Part shown: positions 13,282 to 19,903 of the stretch, piece by piece
How the letters are laid out: each line of letters opens with the position of its first letter
Position numbering within the stretch: position 1 is the stretch's first letter
Assembly (NCBI GenBank): GCA_964353255.1
Contig: CAYGVJ010000104.1
Location: 1 to 19,903, forward strand
Direction of reading: 5' to 3'
DNA length: 19,903 bases
Source: VFZS01 sp964353255
Lineage (GTDB): Bacteria > Acidobacteriota > Terriglobia > Bryobacterales > Bryobacteraceae
The notes under the pieces: generated by a model
What the model was told of the DNA's origin: nothing
The model's input: the letters and a program-made list of their open reading frames with translations, nothing else
The model's database searches: none
Position numbers and translations under genes: made by a program

Positions 13282-14097
13282 TCACCTTTGACTTCGGGAC
13301 TCCTCTGATTGTAGCGAAAGCGGCGGGTGGCCGCGTTGCGGCCGTGCCAGGAGTTCGAAGTTGCTGCCCAGGCGGCGGATCAGCGGGAGGCGGACCAGAG
13401 CGTTGTCCAGCGAGCGCGCCAGGCGGTAGGGGCGGCGGGCGTTCGGCAGCAGGCCGGCCAGGGGCGTGGACAGGAAATCGTACATGCGGACATCGGCCTG
13501 GAAACCAGCCTCGATGAACTGTCCGCGCAAGGCCGAGGGAACCAGTTCCCGCTCGCCGGGCGCGTGATATCTCTTCATCAAGCCCGGGACCAAGACCTTG
13601 CCCACCGCCCCCGCGAGCCGGTAGCGGTTCGGATCCAGGCTGTAGAAGAGCCCGTCTGGAACCAGCCACCCGCGCACTCGTGGCAGCAAAAAGCGCAGTT
13701 GCTCCTCGCCGAGGTGGTGCAGGAAGAAGATGGCCAGCACCAAGTCGAAGGAGCCTTCCGCGAACTGGAGGCCGGCCAGATCGCTGTTAAGGAACTCGAC
13801 GTTGTCGAGCGAGGCGCGCCGGGCGTCTTCGCGGGCCTGGCGTATGGCGGCGGGCGAGAAATCGACGCCCACGACGCTGCGGACGGCGCGCGCCAGCAGC
13901 AACTCCGTATCGCCGAGGCCGCAACCCAGGCTCAGCACGCGCGATGCAGGCGTAGCGCCGGTGACGCCCAGAATCCGGGCCACCAGGTGGGCGCGAAAAG
14001 CCCGCACGGCGGGCTTGGCGAAGTGCGCCTGGGCAAAGCCGGAGTACAGCGCCTCATGGAATCCCAACTCGGAGGAGCCGGCGTCCTCGGGAGGCAT
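13282..14097 (-). CDS. Class I SAM-dependent methyltransferase
   Basis: A 271-aa Rossmann-fold methyltransferase. Motif I is VLSLGCGLGDTE (residues 54-65), motif II VVGVDFSP, and SFDLVLAIFFLHHLGEEQL is the post-II acidic strand. The C-terminal third includes GLFYSLDPNRYRLAG and a long basic tail. Substrate cannot be read from the sequence; ubiquinone/menaquinone-type and small-molecule enzymes share this pattern. It heads the run methyltransferase-coaD-aminotransferase-manA-lipoprotein. A TAGAAT box 7 nt ahead of ATG 14097 suggests a leaderless transcript; no Shine-Dalgarno is present. Confidence 0.88.
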   Translation of the reverse strand: MPPEDAGSSELGFHEALYSGFAQAHFAKPAVRAFRAHLVARILGVTGATPASRVLSLGCGLGDTELLLARAVRSVVGVDFSPAAIRQAREDARRASLDNVEFLNSDLAGLQFAEGSFDLVLAIFFLHHLGEEQLRFLLPRVRGWLVPDGLFYSLDPNRYRLAGAVGKVLVPGLMKRYHAPGERELVPSALRGQFIEAGFQADVRMYDFLSTPLAGLLPNARRPYRLARSLDNALVRLPLIRRLGSNFELLARPQRGHPPLSLQSEESRSQR

Positions 14098-14104
14098 CGG
14101 GCTG

Positions 14105-14110
14105 ATTCTA
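14105..14110 (-). promoter_or_regulatory. Candidate -10 box (TAGAAT) for the coaD operon
   Basis: TAGAAT on the minus strand is followed by CAGCCCG and then ATG 14097, a 7-nt gap identical to that of the MNT and TPR gene boxes. It sits in the 54-bp gap after the SDR gene, so the coaD run probably has its own promoter rather than reading through from the transketolase cassette. Confidence 0.45.
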
Positions 14111-14151
14111 TCATTGAGGTCAGCTTTGCACTCGTCTCGGAGTGAGGCCGC

Positions 14152-14898
14152 CTACCCCGCCGTGAGGCCTCCGTCAACAGGAATCGCGGCCCCGTTGATG
14201 AACGAGGCCTCGTCGCTCGCGAGGTAGACCAACGTGTTCGCGACGTCTGTTGCGCTGGCGAGCCTTCCGAGAGGCACTTCGCCGAGTCTCTCTGCCCGGC
14301 GCTCGGGGTCCTGGAGCATGGCCTGCGCGAAGGCGGTTTCCACCGTGCTGGGGTGGACGGAGTTGCAGCGGATATTGTCCTTCGCGTATCTCACGGCCAC
14401 CGATTTCGTCAGCAAGGTCAGGGCGCCCTTGGTCGCCGTATAGACCTCGTTCGTGTACCTGTGGCCGACCAGGCCGCATATCGAGGACACGTTGAGGATG
14501 ACCCCCCCGCCCGCGGCCCTCATGATCGGCAGGGAGTGCTTGATCCCGAGAAACGGTCCCTTGACGTTCACCGCGAACATGGCGTCGAAGGACTCCACGG
14601 TCATTTCCTCTATGTTCTTTCTGACGTTGATGCCGGCGTTGTTAACGAGGACGTCGAGGCGTCCGCTCTGCTCGAGCACGGCGGAAAGCGCGGCCTTCCA
14701 GCCTTCCTCCGAAGTGACGTCGAGTGGTATGAAGACCGCTCCCATGGACGCGGCCGTCTTTTCCCCCTCCGCGCGGTTCACGTCTGCCACGAACACCGAG
14801 GCGCCTTCCTCCCGAAACCTTCGGGCGATCTCCGCGCCGATCCCTCCCGCGGCGCCCGTGATCAGGGCGGTCTTGCCCGAAAGCCGCATCGCGTTCAC
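14152..14898 (-). CDS. Short-chain dehydrogenase/reductase (SDR), third gene of transketolase cassette
   Basis: A 248-aa classical SDR. The cofactor motif TGAAGGIG is at residues 14-21, D39 ends the second strand (VFVADVN, favouring NAD over NADP), and NNAG is at 86-89. The catalytic Ser is in VSSICG (138/139) with Y153-TATK157, and the C-terminal PVDGG is typical. It oxidises or reduces an alcohol or sugar; the substrate is unknown. GTG 14898 overlaps the transketolase stop (GTGA); ATG 14889 is an alternative. It is coupled to a split transketolase, so a polyol or ketose substrate is likely. Arg codons AGG/AGA recur in this cassette, unlike the neighbouring operon. Confidence 0.92.
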   Translation of the reverse strand: MNAMRLSGKTALITGAAGGIGAEIARRFREEGASVFVADVNRAEGEKTAASMGAVFIPLDVTSEEGWKAALSAVLEQSGRLDVLVNNAGINVRKNIEEMTVESFDAMFAVNVKGPFLGIKHSLPIMRAAGGGVILNVSSICGLVGHRYTNEVYTATKGALTLLTKSVAVRYAKDNIRCNSVHPSTVETAFAQAMLQDPERRAERLGEVPLGRLASATDVANTLVYLASDEASFINGAAIPVDGGLTAG

Positions 14899-15839
14899 TT
14901 CTTTCTCCCTCTCAAAAGCGTTCTTACGGCCTTGGAGACGGCGTCCGAGGTGAGCCCGAAATGCGCGAGTAGATCGTCATAGCCCTCCGCCGATATGCCG
15001 AAGCTGTCAGGGATGCCCACGAACTCCACGGGCGCGTGAGTGACTCCCCGAAGCGCCTCCACCACGGCGGAACCGAGCCCGCCGATCACGGAATGCTCCT
15101 CGGCCGTAATGATGGCGTCCACTCCGCCCGAATGGCGGATCACCGCGTCGCGGTCCAGGGGCTTGATGGTGCCGACATCGAGCACCCTCGCCGAGATCCC
15201 CTCCGAGGCCAGGGCCGCCGCGGCCTCGAGAGCCTTGGACACCATGATCCCCGAGGCGAATATCGCCGCGTGGCTCCCGTCCCGGAGCATGGTCACCTTG
15301 CCTATGGAGTAAGGCTCTCCGGGCGGATACACGAAGGGGAGATCGTTCCTGTTTATCCTGATGTACACGGGCCCCCTCCAATCCAGGAGGCAGTCCATCA
15401 TCTTCTCAACCTCGATGGAATCCGCGGGGCAGAGCACGGTCATATTCGGAAGGGCCCGCATGAGGGCGGCGTCCTCCACGCCCTGGTGGGTCTTTCCGTC
15501 ACCGAAGTCGGAAAGCCCGGCGCTGGACCCGCAGATCCGGACGGGGAGGCTCGGAATGCAGACGGAATTGCGGAGCTGATCGTAGATCCTCCCGGAGGCG
15601 AACACGGCAAAGGAATGGATGAAGGGGATCATTCCGGCAAGGGCGAATCCCGCCGCGGTGGAGGCCATGTCCTGTTCCGCGATTCCCATTTGGAAGTACC
15701 GCTCCGGAAACTCCGCCTGGAACATGACGGACTGCGTGGATTTCCCGAGGTCCGCCTCCAGGGCCACGACGCGCCCGTCCTTTCTCCCCAGCCGGACAAG
15801 GCTGGCCCCATACGCGCTTCTCAGGTTCGGCGACGTCAT
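14895..15839 (-). CDS. Transketolase, C-terminal subunit
   Basis: A 314-aa subunit with the pyrimidine-binding and C-terminal domains of a split transketolase. The catalytic Glu is E55 in FQMGIAEQDMASTAAGFALAG, written here as MGIAEQDM and AAGFALAG. It also has VFASGRIYDQLRNSV, GDGKTHQGVEDAALMRALPN and a C-terminal domain with GIMVSKALEAA and TAEEHSVIGGLGSAV. Together with the N-terminal subunit it should form a thiamine-diphosphate enzyme moving two-carbon units between sugar phosphates. Its ATG overlaps the N-subunit stop (ATGA, 15836-15839), so the two are made in step. Codons such as ATC AGG ATA AAC AGG (15344-15368 region) differ from neighbouring genes. Confidence 0.93.
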   Translation of the reverse strand: MTSPNLRSAYGASLVRLGRKDGRVVALEADLGKSTQSVMFQAEFPERYFQMGIAEQDMASTAAGFALAGMIPFIHSFAVFASGRIYDQLRNSVCIPSLPVRICGSSAGLSDFGDGKTHQGVEDAALMRALPNMTVLCPADSIEVEKMMDCLLDWRGPVYIRINRNDLPFVYPPGEPYSIGKVTMLRDGSHAAIFASGIMVSKALEAAAALASEGISARVLDVGTIKPLDRDAVIRHSGGVDAIITAEEHSVIGGLGSAVVEALRGVTHAPVEFVGIPDSFGISAEGYDDLLAHFGLTSDAVSKAVRTLLRGRKK

Positions 15840-16675
15840 TGCAGCCTCCTCCCGGATTCTTCTATCTCAAGGAGCGCCTTGTCGTATTGCTCCTGGGTCA
15901 GGGCAGCGTTGTGAAAGGCCGCGGTGTTCTCGGCGAAAGAGACCCCTTTCCCTTTGATCGTTTCCGCCACGATCACGGTGGGAGCCCCCTTTTTCGCGGC
16001 CGCCTCATCCAGGGCATCGAGGACCGCGCCCACGTCGTGACCGTCCACGCTCAACGCGTTCCATCCGAACGCCCGCCATTTCTCCGGTATGTCGGGGATG
16101 TCGAAGATCTCCTTCGTCGGGCCCGTGGCCTGGATCCGGTTTCGATCCACGATGCCGGTAATGGAATCCAGCCTGTAGCGCGAGGCGGCCATTGCCGCTT
16201 CCCAGAGCTGGCCTTCGGCAAGCTCGCCGTCCCCCATAATGACGTACACCCGGGCAGGGCTTTTCGCGAGCCGCAGGGCGAGCGCCATGCCCACGCCTAT
16301 GGAAAGTCCCTGTCCCAGAGAGCCCGTGACCGCCTCCAGCCCGGGGGTCATCATGTCGGGATGGCCTTGCAGGTTGCCCGCGAGCGTTTTCGTCTTCCCC
16401 AACTCCTCCCTCGGGATGACGCCCAGCTCCACCAGGGCCGCGTATTGGATGAGAACCGAATGCCCCTTGCTGAGGAGAAAGCGGTCTCGGCATGGATCCC
16501 CCAACGCTTTGGGATCGAAGCGCATCTTCGCGAAGTACAGGGCCGCCACGATCTCGGCGAGCGAGCACGAACCGCCGAGGTGTCCCGCCTTGCCGACACC
16601 GATCATCCTCACGACGTCGGCCCTGAGGTCCCATGCGATCCTTTCGATCCTCCGAATCTCGTCAGGCTTTGCCAT
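15836..16675 (-). CDS. Transketolase, N-terminal subunit
   Basis: A 279-aa subunit carrying the thiamine-diphosphate pyrophosphate-binding domain. GDG is at residues 148-150 with the closing N179 in IVDRNR, and the conserved His motifs are GKAGHLGGS and LLSKGHS. GKAGHLGG rather than the usual GSGHPGG marks the split-subunit subgroup. ATG 16675 (MAKPDEI) is preferred because GGGGGGA precedes it and family members start about here; ATG 16714 would add 13 residues. It forms an operon with the C-subunit and an SDR. Split transketolases with a dedicated reductase occur in sugar-catabolic clusters such as apulose-4-phosphate (AptA/AptB) and sulfoquinovose (sulfo-TK) pathways. No kinase, isomerase or transporter is adjacent, so the substrate stays open. 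Confidence 0.92.
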   Translation of the reverse strand: MAKPDEIRRIERIAWDLRADVVRMIGVGKAGHLGGSCSLAEIVAALYFAKMRFDPKALGDPCRDRFLLSKGHSVLIQYAALVELGVIPREELGKTKTLAGNLQGHPDMMTPGLEAVTGSLGQGLSIGVGMALALRLAKSPARVYVIMGDGELAEGQLWEAAMAASRYRLDSITGIVDRNRIQATGPTKEIFDIPDIPEKWRAFGWNALSVDGHDVGAVLDALDEAAAKKGAPTVIVAETIKGKGVSFAENTAAFHNAALTQEQYDKALLEIEESGRRLQ

Positions 16676-16769
16676 CCGTTTTCCCCCCGGCGCAGGATTT
16701 CCGATCCCCGCCATGCTTGCGTTTCAACCTCCGGATCGTACGCTCGACGTGCTCTGAACTGACCGGCAT
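16662..16769 (-). CDS. Possible 35-aa basic leader ORF ahead of the transketolase genes
   Basis: The ORF starts at ATG 16769 about 20 nt after a TATACT box and ends at a TGA inside the first codons of the transketolase N-subunit (14-nt out-of-frame overlap). The product begins MPVSSEHVERTIRRLKRKHG and is Arg/Lys-rich. The frame stays open upstream (SDWYN before the Met), so it could instead be the tail of a truncated gene. No clear Shine-Dalgarno precedes it. A leader peptide coupling translation to the transketolase is conceivable but unproven. Confidence 0.25.
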   Translation of the reverse strand: MPVSSEHVERTIRRLKRKHGGDRKSCAGGKTDGKA

Positions 16770-16789
16770 GTTGTACCAGTCCGATTGAG

Positions 16790-16820
16790 AGTATAGCGCC
16801 GTGCGCAAGACGGGCGTCAA
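16790..16820 (-). promoter_or_regulatory. Candidate promoter of the transketolase-SDR cassette
   Basis: On the minus strand TTGACG (16820-16815) and TATACT (16795-16790) are separated by 19 bp. Both hexamers are near consensus, but the spacer is 1-2 bp longer than ideal. It would give a leader of roughly 110 nt before ATG 16675, enclosing the 35-aa ORF. Confidence 0.4.
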
Positions 16821-16846
16821 GGCCTGGGCGCAAATTCCCCGGCGGC

Positions 16847-17105
16847 GTGATGCTGGCGCCGGAGCAAGGCGAAAACCTGGCCAGCATACAGTCTACAGGC
16901 GTGCGTTACGCCCACGGGAAGATGACGCGGGAGGAAGCGGCGCGGGAGGGCTGCCGCGTGTGTTACTCGGCCGGCGGAGACGCGACTGTGGGCGGCGCTG
17001 GAAGAGCTGAGCGGCGGCCCCTGGGGCGGCTGCGTGTTTGACACGGAGGCGATTCTGCGAGTGCTGGAGGCGGGGAAGCGGGCGTTACATCGTGGGGAGC
17101 GTTAG
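16847..17105 (+). pseudogene. Degenerate coding remnant, two frames
   Basis: Two adjoining stretches have coding-like composition in different frames. The first contains GVRYAHGKMTREEAAREGC (frame of 16847). The second, from about 16980, reads ETRLWAALEELSGGPWGG then FDTEAILRVLEAGKRALHR and ends at TAG 17105. A single frameshift near 16980 would join them. I recognise no family. It lies in the 744-bp stretch 16676-17419 between the transketolase and hydrolase genes; the remainder of that stretch holds the cassette promoter, a weak hairpin near 17159-17188 followed by TTTTTT, and a direct repeat at 17196-17243. Confidence 0.3.
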
Positions 17106-17195
17106 CACTGGTGGAGGTGGTGACTGAGGATGACGTTGTTGTAGCAGTCGTGGTATGAGAAGCCGCTTGAAATGAGGCGCTTCCGGTTTTTTGCC

Positions 17196-17243
17196 TACCG
17201 GGAGGAGCCAGAGCTGGCGCCTTCCTGGGCCACCGGAGTCGCT
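17196..17243. repeat. Direct repeat D1, upstream of the hydrolase gene
   Basis: The core GAGCTGGCGCCTTCCTGGGC followed by CACCGGAGTCGCT recurs at 19635-19681 in the same orientation with only a few differences. The two copies bracket the alpha/beta hydrolase and the small conserved gene. A run TTTTTT lies just upstream of D1 and another just downstream of D2. Confidence 0.75.
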
Positions 17244-17419
17244 CGGGGTGGAAAGGACGAAAGAAACGGCTCCCACGGAAGCGGTTGGATGTACAATCGG
17301 TGGTGGTCAGGAAGCCAAAACGCAAATCCTGGTTTTACCCTTTGAGTTCACAACAGGTAAAGAAAACCAGTGAATCTAGTGAATCGCCTGCAGGGAGTCA
17401 TCCCGGAACCGAATCCCCA

Positions 17420-18844
17420 ATGAAGCTGCCTGCTATAGCGTTAGCACTGATTCTGGCGCTGCCACTCACAGGCCAGTTCCCCGGCCAGGAGGAGATCGCG
17501 CGAGCCAAGCAACACGAGTTGGTCAGCAAGCCGGGCAGGTTCGGGAAGTTCGCGGCCGACTTCGGCATGCTGGCGGTGCCCGAGAAGCGGCGACAGACGG
17601 GTTCGCGGTTGATCCACTTGCCCGTGGTCCGCGTGAGAGCAACCCGCCCGCTGGCCACCGAACCGGTCTTCTACTTGTTCGGTGGACCCGGCGCGAGCAA
17701 TGTTAGAGGGCACCAGCTGCTCGACTGGTTTTACGAGGATTTCGACGCCGTTTACGTAGGGTACCGAGGCGTGGACGGGACTGTGGCGCTGGATTGCCCG
17801 GAACTGCGCGGCTCTCTTCAGACGGCGAGCCCGTTGTCGAACGAGAACCTTGCCCGCATGGGCGCGGCCATGCGCGGCTGTTTCGAGCGCCTGAGTCGCG
17901 AAGGCGTGGATCTGGCCACCTACACGATACTCGACGTCTGCGACGACATCGAAGCAGCCAGGAAAGCGCTGGGTTACGCCAAGATCAACCTCTGGGCGCA
18001 CAGCTACGGAACGACGGTGGCGTACGTGTACGCGCTTCGATATCCGGACTCCGTCAACCGCATGCTGCTACTCGGCGCCTCCAGCCCGGCCCGGGTAGGC
18101 GTGTGGGAGCCGGGTATGGTGGACAAGCAGTTGACTTACTATGCGCGGCTTTGGAAGAGGGACCCGATAGCGCGGGCCCGGACGCCGGATCTGCTGGGGA
18201 CCATCCGTGCCGCTCTGAAAGCCTTGCCGCGCGACTGGCAGGGTGCGCGGATCGACCGCGACCGCGTTCGCATCGGCTTCTTCCAAATGCTTGCCAACCG
18301 CGACACCGCGGCACAGGGCTTCGACGCGTTCGTGCGCGCGGGGAAAGGAGACTGGAGCGGCCTGGCCGCAATCTCCAATGCGGTCCAGCGGAGGGAACCG
18401 GCTAATGCCGGGGACTTCGCGCTGAAACTTGCAACTTACACCTTCGATGCGCGCCGAAACTATGCCAGTGACATGGATCCTCCCGGCTCCATTCTTGGAT
18501 CGCCCGTTGGCAAGTTGAACTGGGGAAGCTTTGCGAACAGCAGCTGGCCGGTCGAGGTTGTCCCGGAGAGGTGGCGCCATGAAACAACGCCTGTGCCGGC
18601 GCTCCTGCTACACGGGACCGTGGATTTCTCCAGCCCCCTCGAATACACCCGCAAGGAGCTGCTGCCCCGCTTTCCCAACGGCAGGCTGGTTGTGCTCCGA
18701 GAGCTGGGGCACAACGACATCATCGTGAACCAAGGGGAGGCGTTCCGCAGGCTCATGGAAACGTTCTTCGCCCGAGGCGAAGTGGACGCCTCCTTGTTCC
18801 ATCAGGCGCCAATGAACTTCCAGGTCAGCAAGGAACTGCGCTAA
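17420..18844 (+). CDS. Exported alpha/beta hydrolase (proline iminopeptidase / TAP-like)
   Basis: A 474-aa protein with a signal peptide (MKLPAIALALILALPLTGQ). The oxyanion-hole motif FGGPGAS (residues 87-93) matches the HGGPG of prolyl aminopeptidase relatives. The nucleophile elbow is A193-H-S195-Y-G197, with D402 in HGTVDFSSP and H431 in ELGHND completing the triad. The first elbow residue is Ala instead of the usual Gly (GxSxG). A cap domain lies between about residues 220 and 360. The longer open frame from ATG 17285 is rejected because only the 17420 start puts a signal peptide at the N-terminus. It probably hydrolyses N-terminal peptide or ester bonds in the periplasm. No operon partner; the small gene 326 bp downstream is same-strand. 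Confidence 0.88.
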   Translation: MKLPAIALALILALPLTGQFPGQEEIARAKQHELVSKPGRFGKFAADFGMLAVPEKRRQTGSRLIHLPVVRVRATRPLATEPVFYLFGGPGASNVRGHQLLDWFYEDFDAVYVGYRGVDGTVALDCPELRGSLQTASPLSNENLARMGAAMRGCFERLSREGVDLATYTILDVCDDIEAARKALGYAKINLWAHSYGTTVAYVYALRYPDSVNRMLLLGASSPARVGVWEPGMVDKQLTYYARLWKRDPIARARTPDLLGTIRAALKALPRDWQGARIDRDRVRIGFFQMLANRDTAAQGFDAFVRAGKGDWSGLAAISNAVQRREPANAGDFALKLATYTFDARRNYASDMDPPGSILGSPVGKLNWGSFANSSWPVEVVPERWRHETTPVPALLLHGTVDFSSPLEYTRKELLPRFPNGRLVVLRELGHNDIIVNQGEAFRRLMETFFARGEVDASLFHQAPMNFQVSKELR

Positions 18845-19170
18845 CCGGGCTGCCGGTCGTAAAAATCGCGGATCCTCCTATACAGAAAGCTGCCGGCCCC
18901 GGCTTCCAGACCGTCCAGAACGACATGTTGCCTGGTCTTTCCCGTGTGAGATGCCCTATCGGCGCAAGCGCTCCCGCGGAGATTCCTGAATCTCAAGGGA
19001 GCCGACCTGAATCCACCTTACTGGTGGGCTGACGGAAAGCGAGATTCACGATGACACTCCGGGGCGCCAATGCTCTTGCTGTTGGCGGCGGCGCGTACCG
19101 GGGTTGGTCGTGAACCTCACTACGGAAACCCGCAAGAAATCGACTTTGTTGTGCGAAACGGAGACTCAGC
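18845..19170. other. Intergenic stretch with small dyads, no gene recognised
   Basis: 326 bp between the hydrolase and the small conserved gene. It has two short perfect dyads: GAGATTC-ct-GAATCTC at 18979-18994 and CCACC-ttact-GGTGG at 19013-19027. Neither is followed by a T-run. A minus-strand open stretch from about 19010 down to a TAG at 18841-18843 (DGLEAGAGSFLYRRIRDFYD) has coding-like composition but no ATG or GTG start and overlaps the hydrolase stop. Confidence 0.4.
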
Positions 19171-19476
19171 ATGAGAATGATTCTACACGCAAAGATTCCT
19201 AACGAGCAGTTCAACGCTGCCGTAAAGGATGGCTCGGTGGGGACGAAAATGCAGCGGATTCTCGACGCGATCAAACCGGAGGCGGTCTACTTTAGCAATT
19301 ACGACGGCCGCCGCGGAGCCATCATGGTCATCCACCTCGACGATCCGTCGAAGGTCCCGGCGTTCGCGGAACCGTGGTTTCTCTTGTTCAACGCCGAGGT
19401 CGAGTTCCATGTCGCCATGACACCGGAAGACCTGAAGCGGGCGGGCCTGGAGTCTCTCGGCGAGAAGTGGTCCTAG
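19171..19476 (+). CDS. Small conserved hypothetical protein (101 aa)
   Basis: A compact alpha/beta-looking protein: MRMILHAKIPNEQFNAAVKD, MQRILDAIKPEAVYFSNYDG, RGAIMVIHLDDPSKVPAFAE, PWFLLFNAEVEFHVAMTPEDL. The alternating strands and helices and the ferredoxin-like order (strand-helix-strand-strand-helix-strand) recall DUF3303-type dimeric alpha/beta-barrel proteins. No catalytic residues are evident. GGAG lies about 8 nt before the ATG. It stands alone, followed at once by a 6-bp-stem hairpin. Confidence 0.8.
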   Translation: MRMILHAKIPNEQFNAAVKDGSVGTKMQRILDAIKPEAVYFSNYDGRRGAIMVIHLDDPSKVPAFAEPWFLLFNAEVEFHVAMTPEDLKRAGLESLGEKWS

Positions 19477-19477
19477 A

Positions 19478-19493
19478 CCCTGGCGAGCCAGGG
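19478..19493. repeat. Short hairpin right after the small conserved gene
   Basis: CCCTGG-cgag-CCAGGG starts 1 bp after the stop codon. There is no T-run, so it is a 3'-end or REP-like structure rather than a classical terminator. The region 19496-19634 that follows holds no recognisable gene. Confidence 0.5.
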
Positions 19494-19634
19494 GTGAGCG
19501 AGGGTCGAGGAGCACCTGTTGATCTGCCAGGCGTGCTGCGACCACAGCAAGGGGGCAACGGCGCGGCAACAACTCCGGCCGGCCGTTCGGGGCAATGGTT
19601 GCTGCGAATCGCAACGCCGTCCGTGCCGAGCGGA

Positions 19635-19681
19635 TACCGAAGGAGCCCGAGCTGGCGCCTTCCTGGGCCCCCGGAGTCGCT
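19635..19681. repeat. Direct repeat D2, downstream of the small conserved gene
   Basis: This is the second copy of the 17196-17243 repeat: CCCGAGCTGGCGCCTTCCTG then GGCCCCCGGAGTCGCT. It is followed after about 17 bp by CTTTTTT. Confidence 0.75.
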
Positions 19682-19750
19682 GGGGAGCCTGAAGCTTTTT
19701 TAGCGCACGCCGTAACGGCGAATCTGCTGCCGGCGTTATAATACTGCAAA

Positions 19751-19781
19751 CCCGGAAACCCGGGAAACCCGGAAACCCGGG
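19751..19781. repeat. Short tandem repeat CCCGGAAA/CCCGGGAAA
   Basis: Four units, CCCGGAAA, CCCGGGAAA, CCCGGAAA and CCCGGG, in uninterrupted series. Minus-strand translation would give a Gly-Phe-Pro repeat. It lies in the gene-free end of the window (19477-19903), 10 bp after a TATAAT-like sequence at 19736-19741. Confidence 0.8.
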
Positions 19782-19903
19782 ACAGCCCACTCAATCCCCC
19801 CTTTTTCGGCTTCTCAGGCGCCTTCACCGCCGGAGGAAGACGGGGAAAGAGTGTACTGAGCCTCTTGCAGAAATCGGCTGGCCGAAACATTTTCGTCAGG
19901 GAT

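Noticed and set aside
18841..19010. Minus-strand open stretch with DGLEAGAGSFLYRR
   Set aside because: Coding-like composition, but no ATG or GTG start, an in-frame stop just upstream, and overlap with the hydrolase stop; not enough to call a gene.
19183..19890. 235-aa minus-strand open frame at the window end
   Set aside because: It runs through the tandem repeat, repeat D2 and antisense to the 101-aa gene; its composition is not protein-like.
1..19903. CRISPR arrays, tRNA or rRNA genes
   Set aside because: No regularly spaced repeats, tRNA cloverleaf or rRNA-like segments were seen on either strand by eye.

Overview
This is a GC-rich, gene-dense bacterial chromosome window with short intergenic gaps, many 4-bp start/stop overlaps and frequent GTG/TTG starts. 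The gene content (ruvX-mltG, methyltransferase-coaD-aminotransferase-manA, an ECF sigma factor with small membrane proteins) and many REP-like or 'gcaaag/cgccaag' repeats suggest an Acidobacteriota-type genome, possibly Bryobacterales. That assignment is inference; there is no rRNA or other marker gene here.

Layout. (1) 1-2600 is an accessory, repeat-rich segment. A MNT nucleotidyltransferase/HEPN pair sits between nested direct repeats. A minus-strand ECF sigma operon with two small membrane proteins follows, then an IS1380-type transposase remnant. (2) 2599-4907 (minus) is a three-gene operon for exported proteins: a TPR protein and two signal-peptide helical proteins of unknown function. 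(3) 5053-6435 (plus) holds a degenerate PilZ protein and an RmlD-type reductase. (4) 6341-8308 (minus) is ruvX-mltG-conserved hypothetical, convergent on rmlD across a double-hairpin repeat that both genes read into. (5) 8377-9549 (plus) is an AI-2E family permease. It converges across a 123-bp imperfect palindrome on (6) 9654-14097 (minus), a housekeeping run: methyltransferase, coaD, PLP aminotransferase, manA, SH3-type lipoprotein. (7) 14152-16675 (minus) is a split transketolase plus SDR cassette with different Arg and Ile codon choice, probably acquired. (8) 16800-19903 is sparse: degenerate coding remnants, an exported alpha/beta hydrolase, a small conserved protein, paired direct repeats and short tandem repeats.

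How genes work together. The TPR operon probably builds an envelope-associated assembly. RuvX and MltG are core DNA/RNA and cell-wall functions. ManA and RmlD feed nucleotide-sugar and polysaccharide supply. The transketolase-SDR cassette looks like a C2-transfer sugar pathway without its kinase or transporter here.

The most unusual theme is the repeats. At least four short hairpin or repeat families sit exactly at gene borders. Two of them supply C-terminal codons to neighbouring genes, and one appears split around the sigma-factor operon with the same GTAAG at both junctions. A second theme is -10-like hexamers placed 7 nt before start codons of three operon heads, suggesting leaderless transcripts. 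I found no tRNA, rRNA, CRISPR array or complete insertion sequence.
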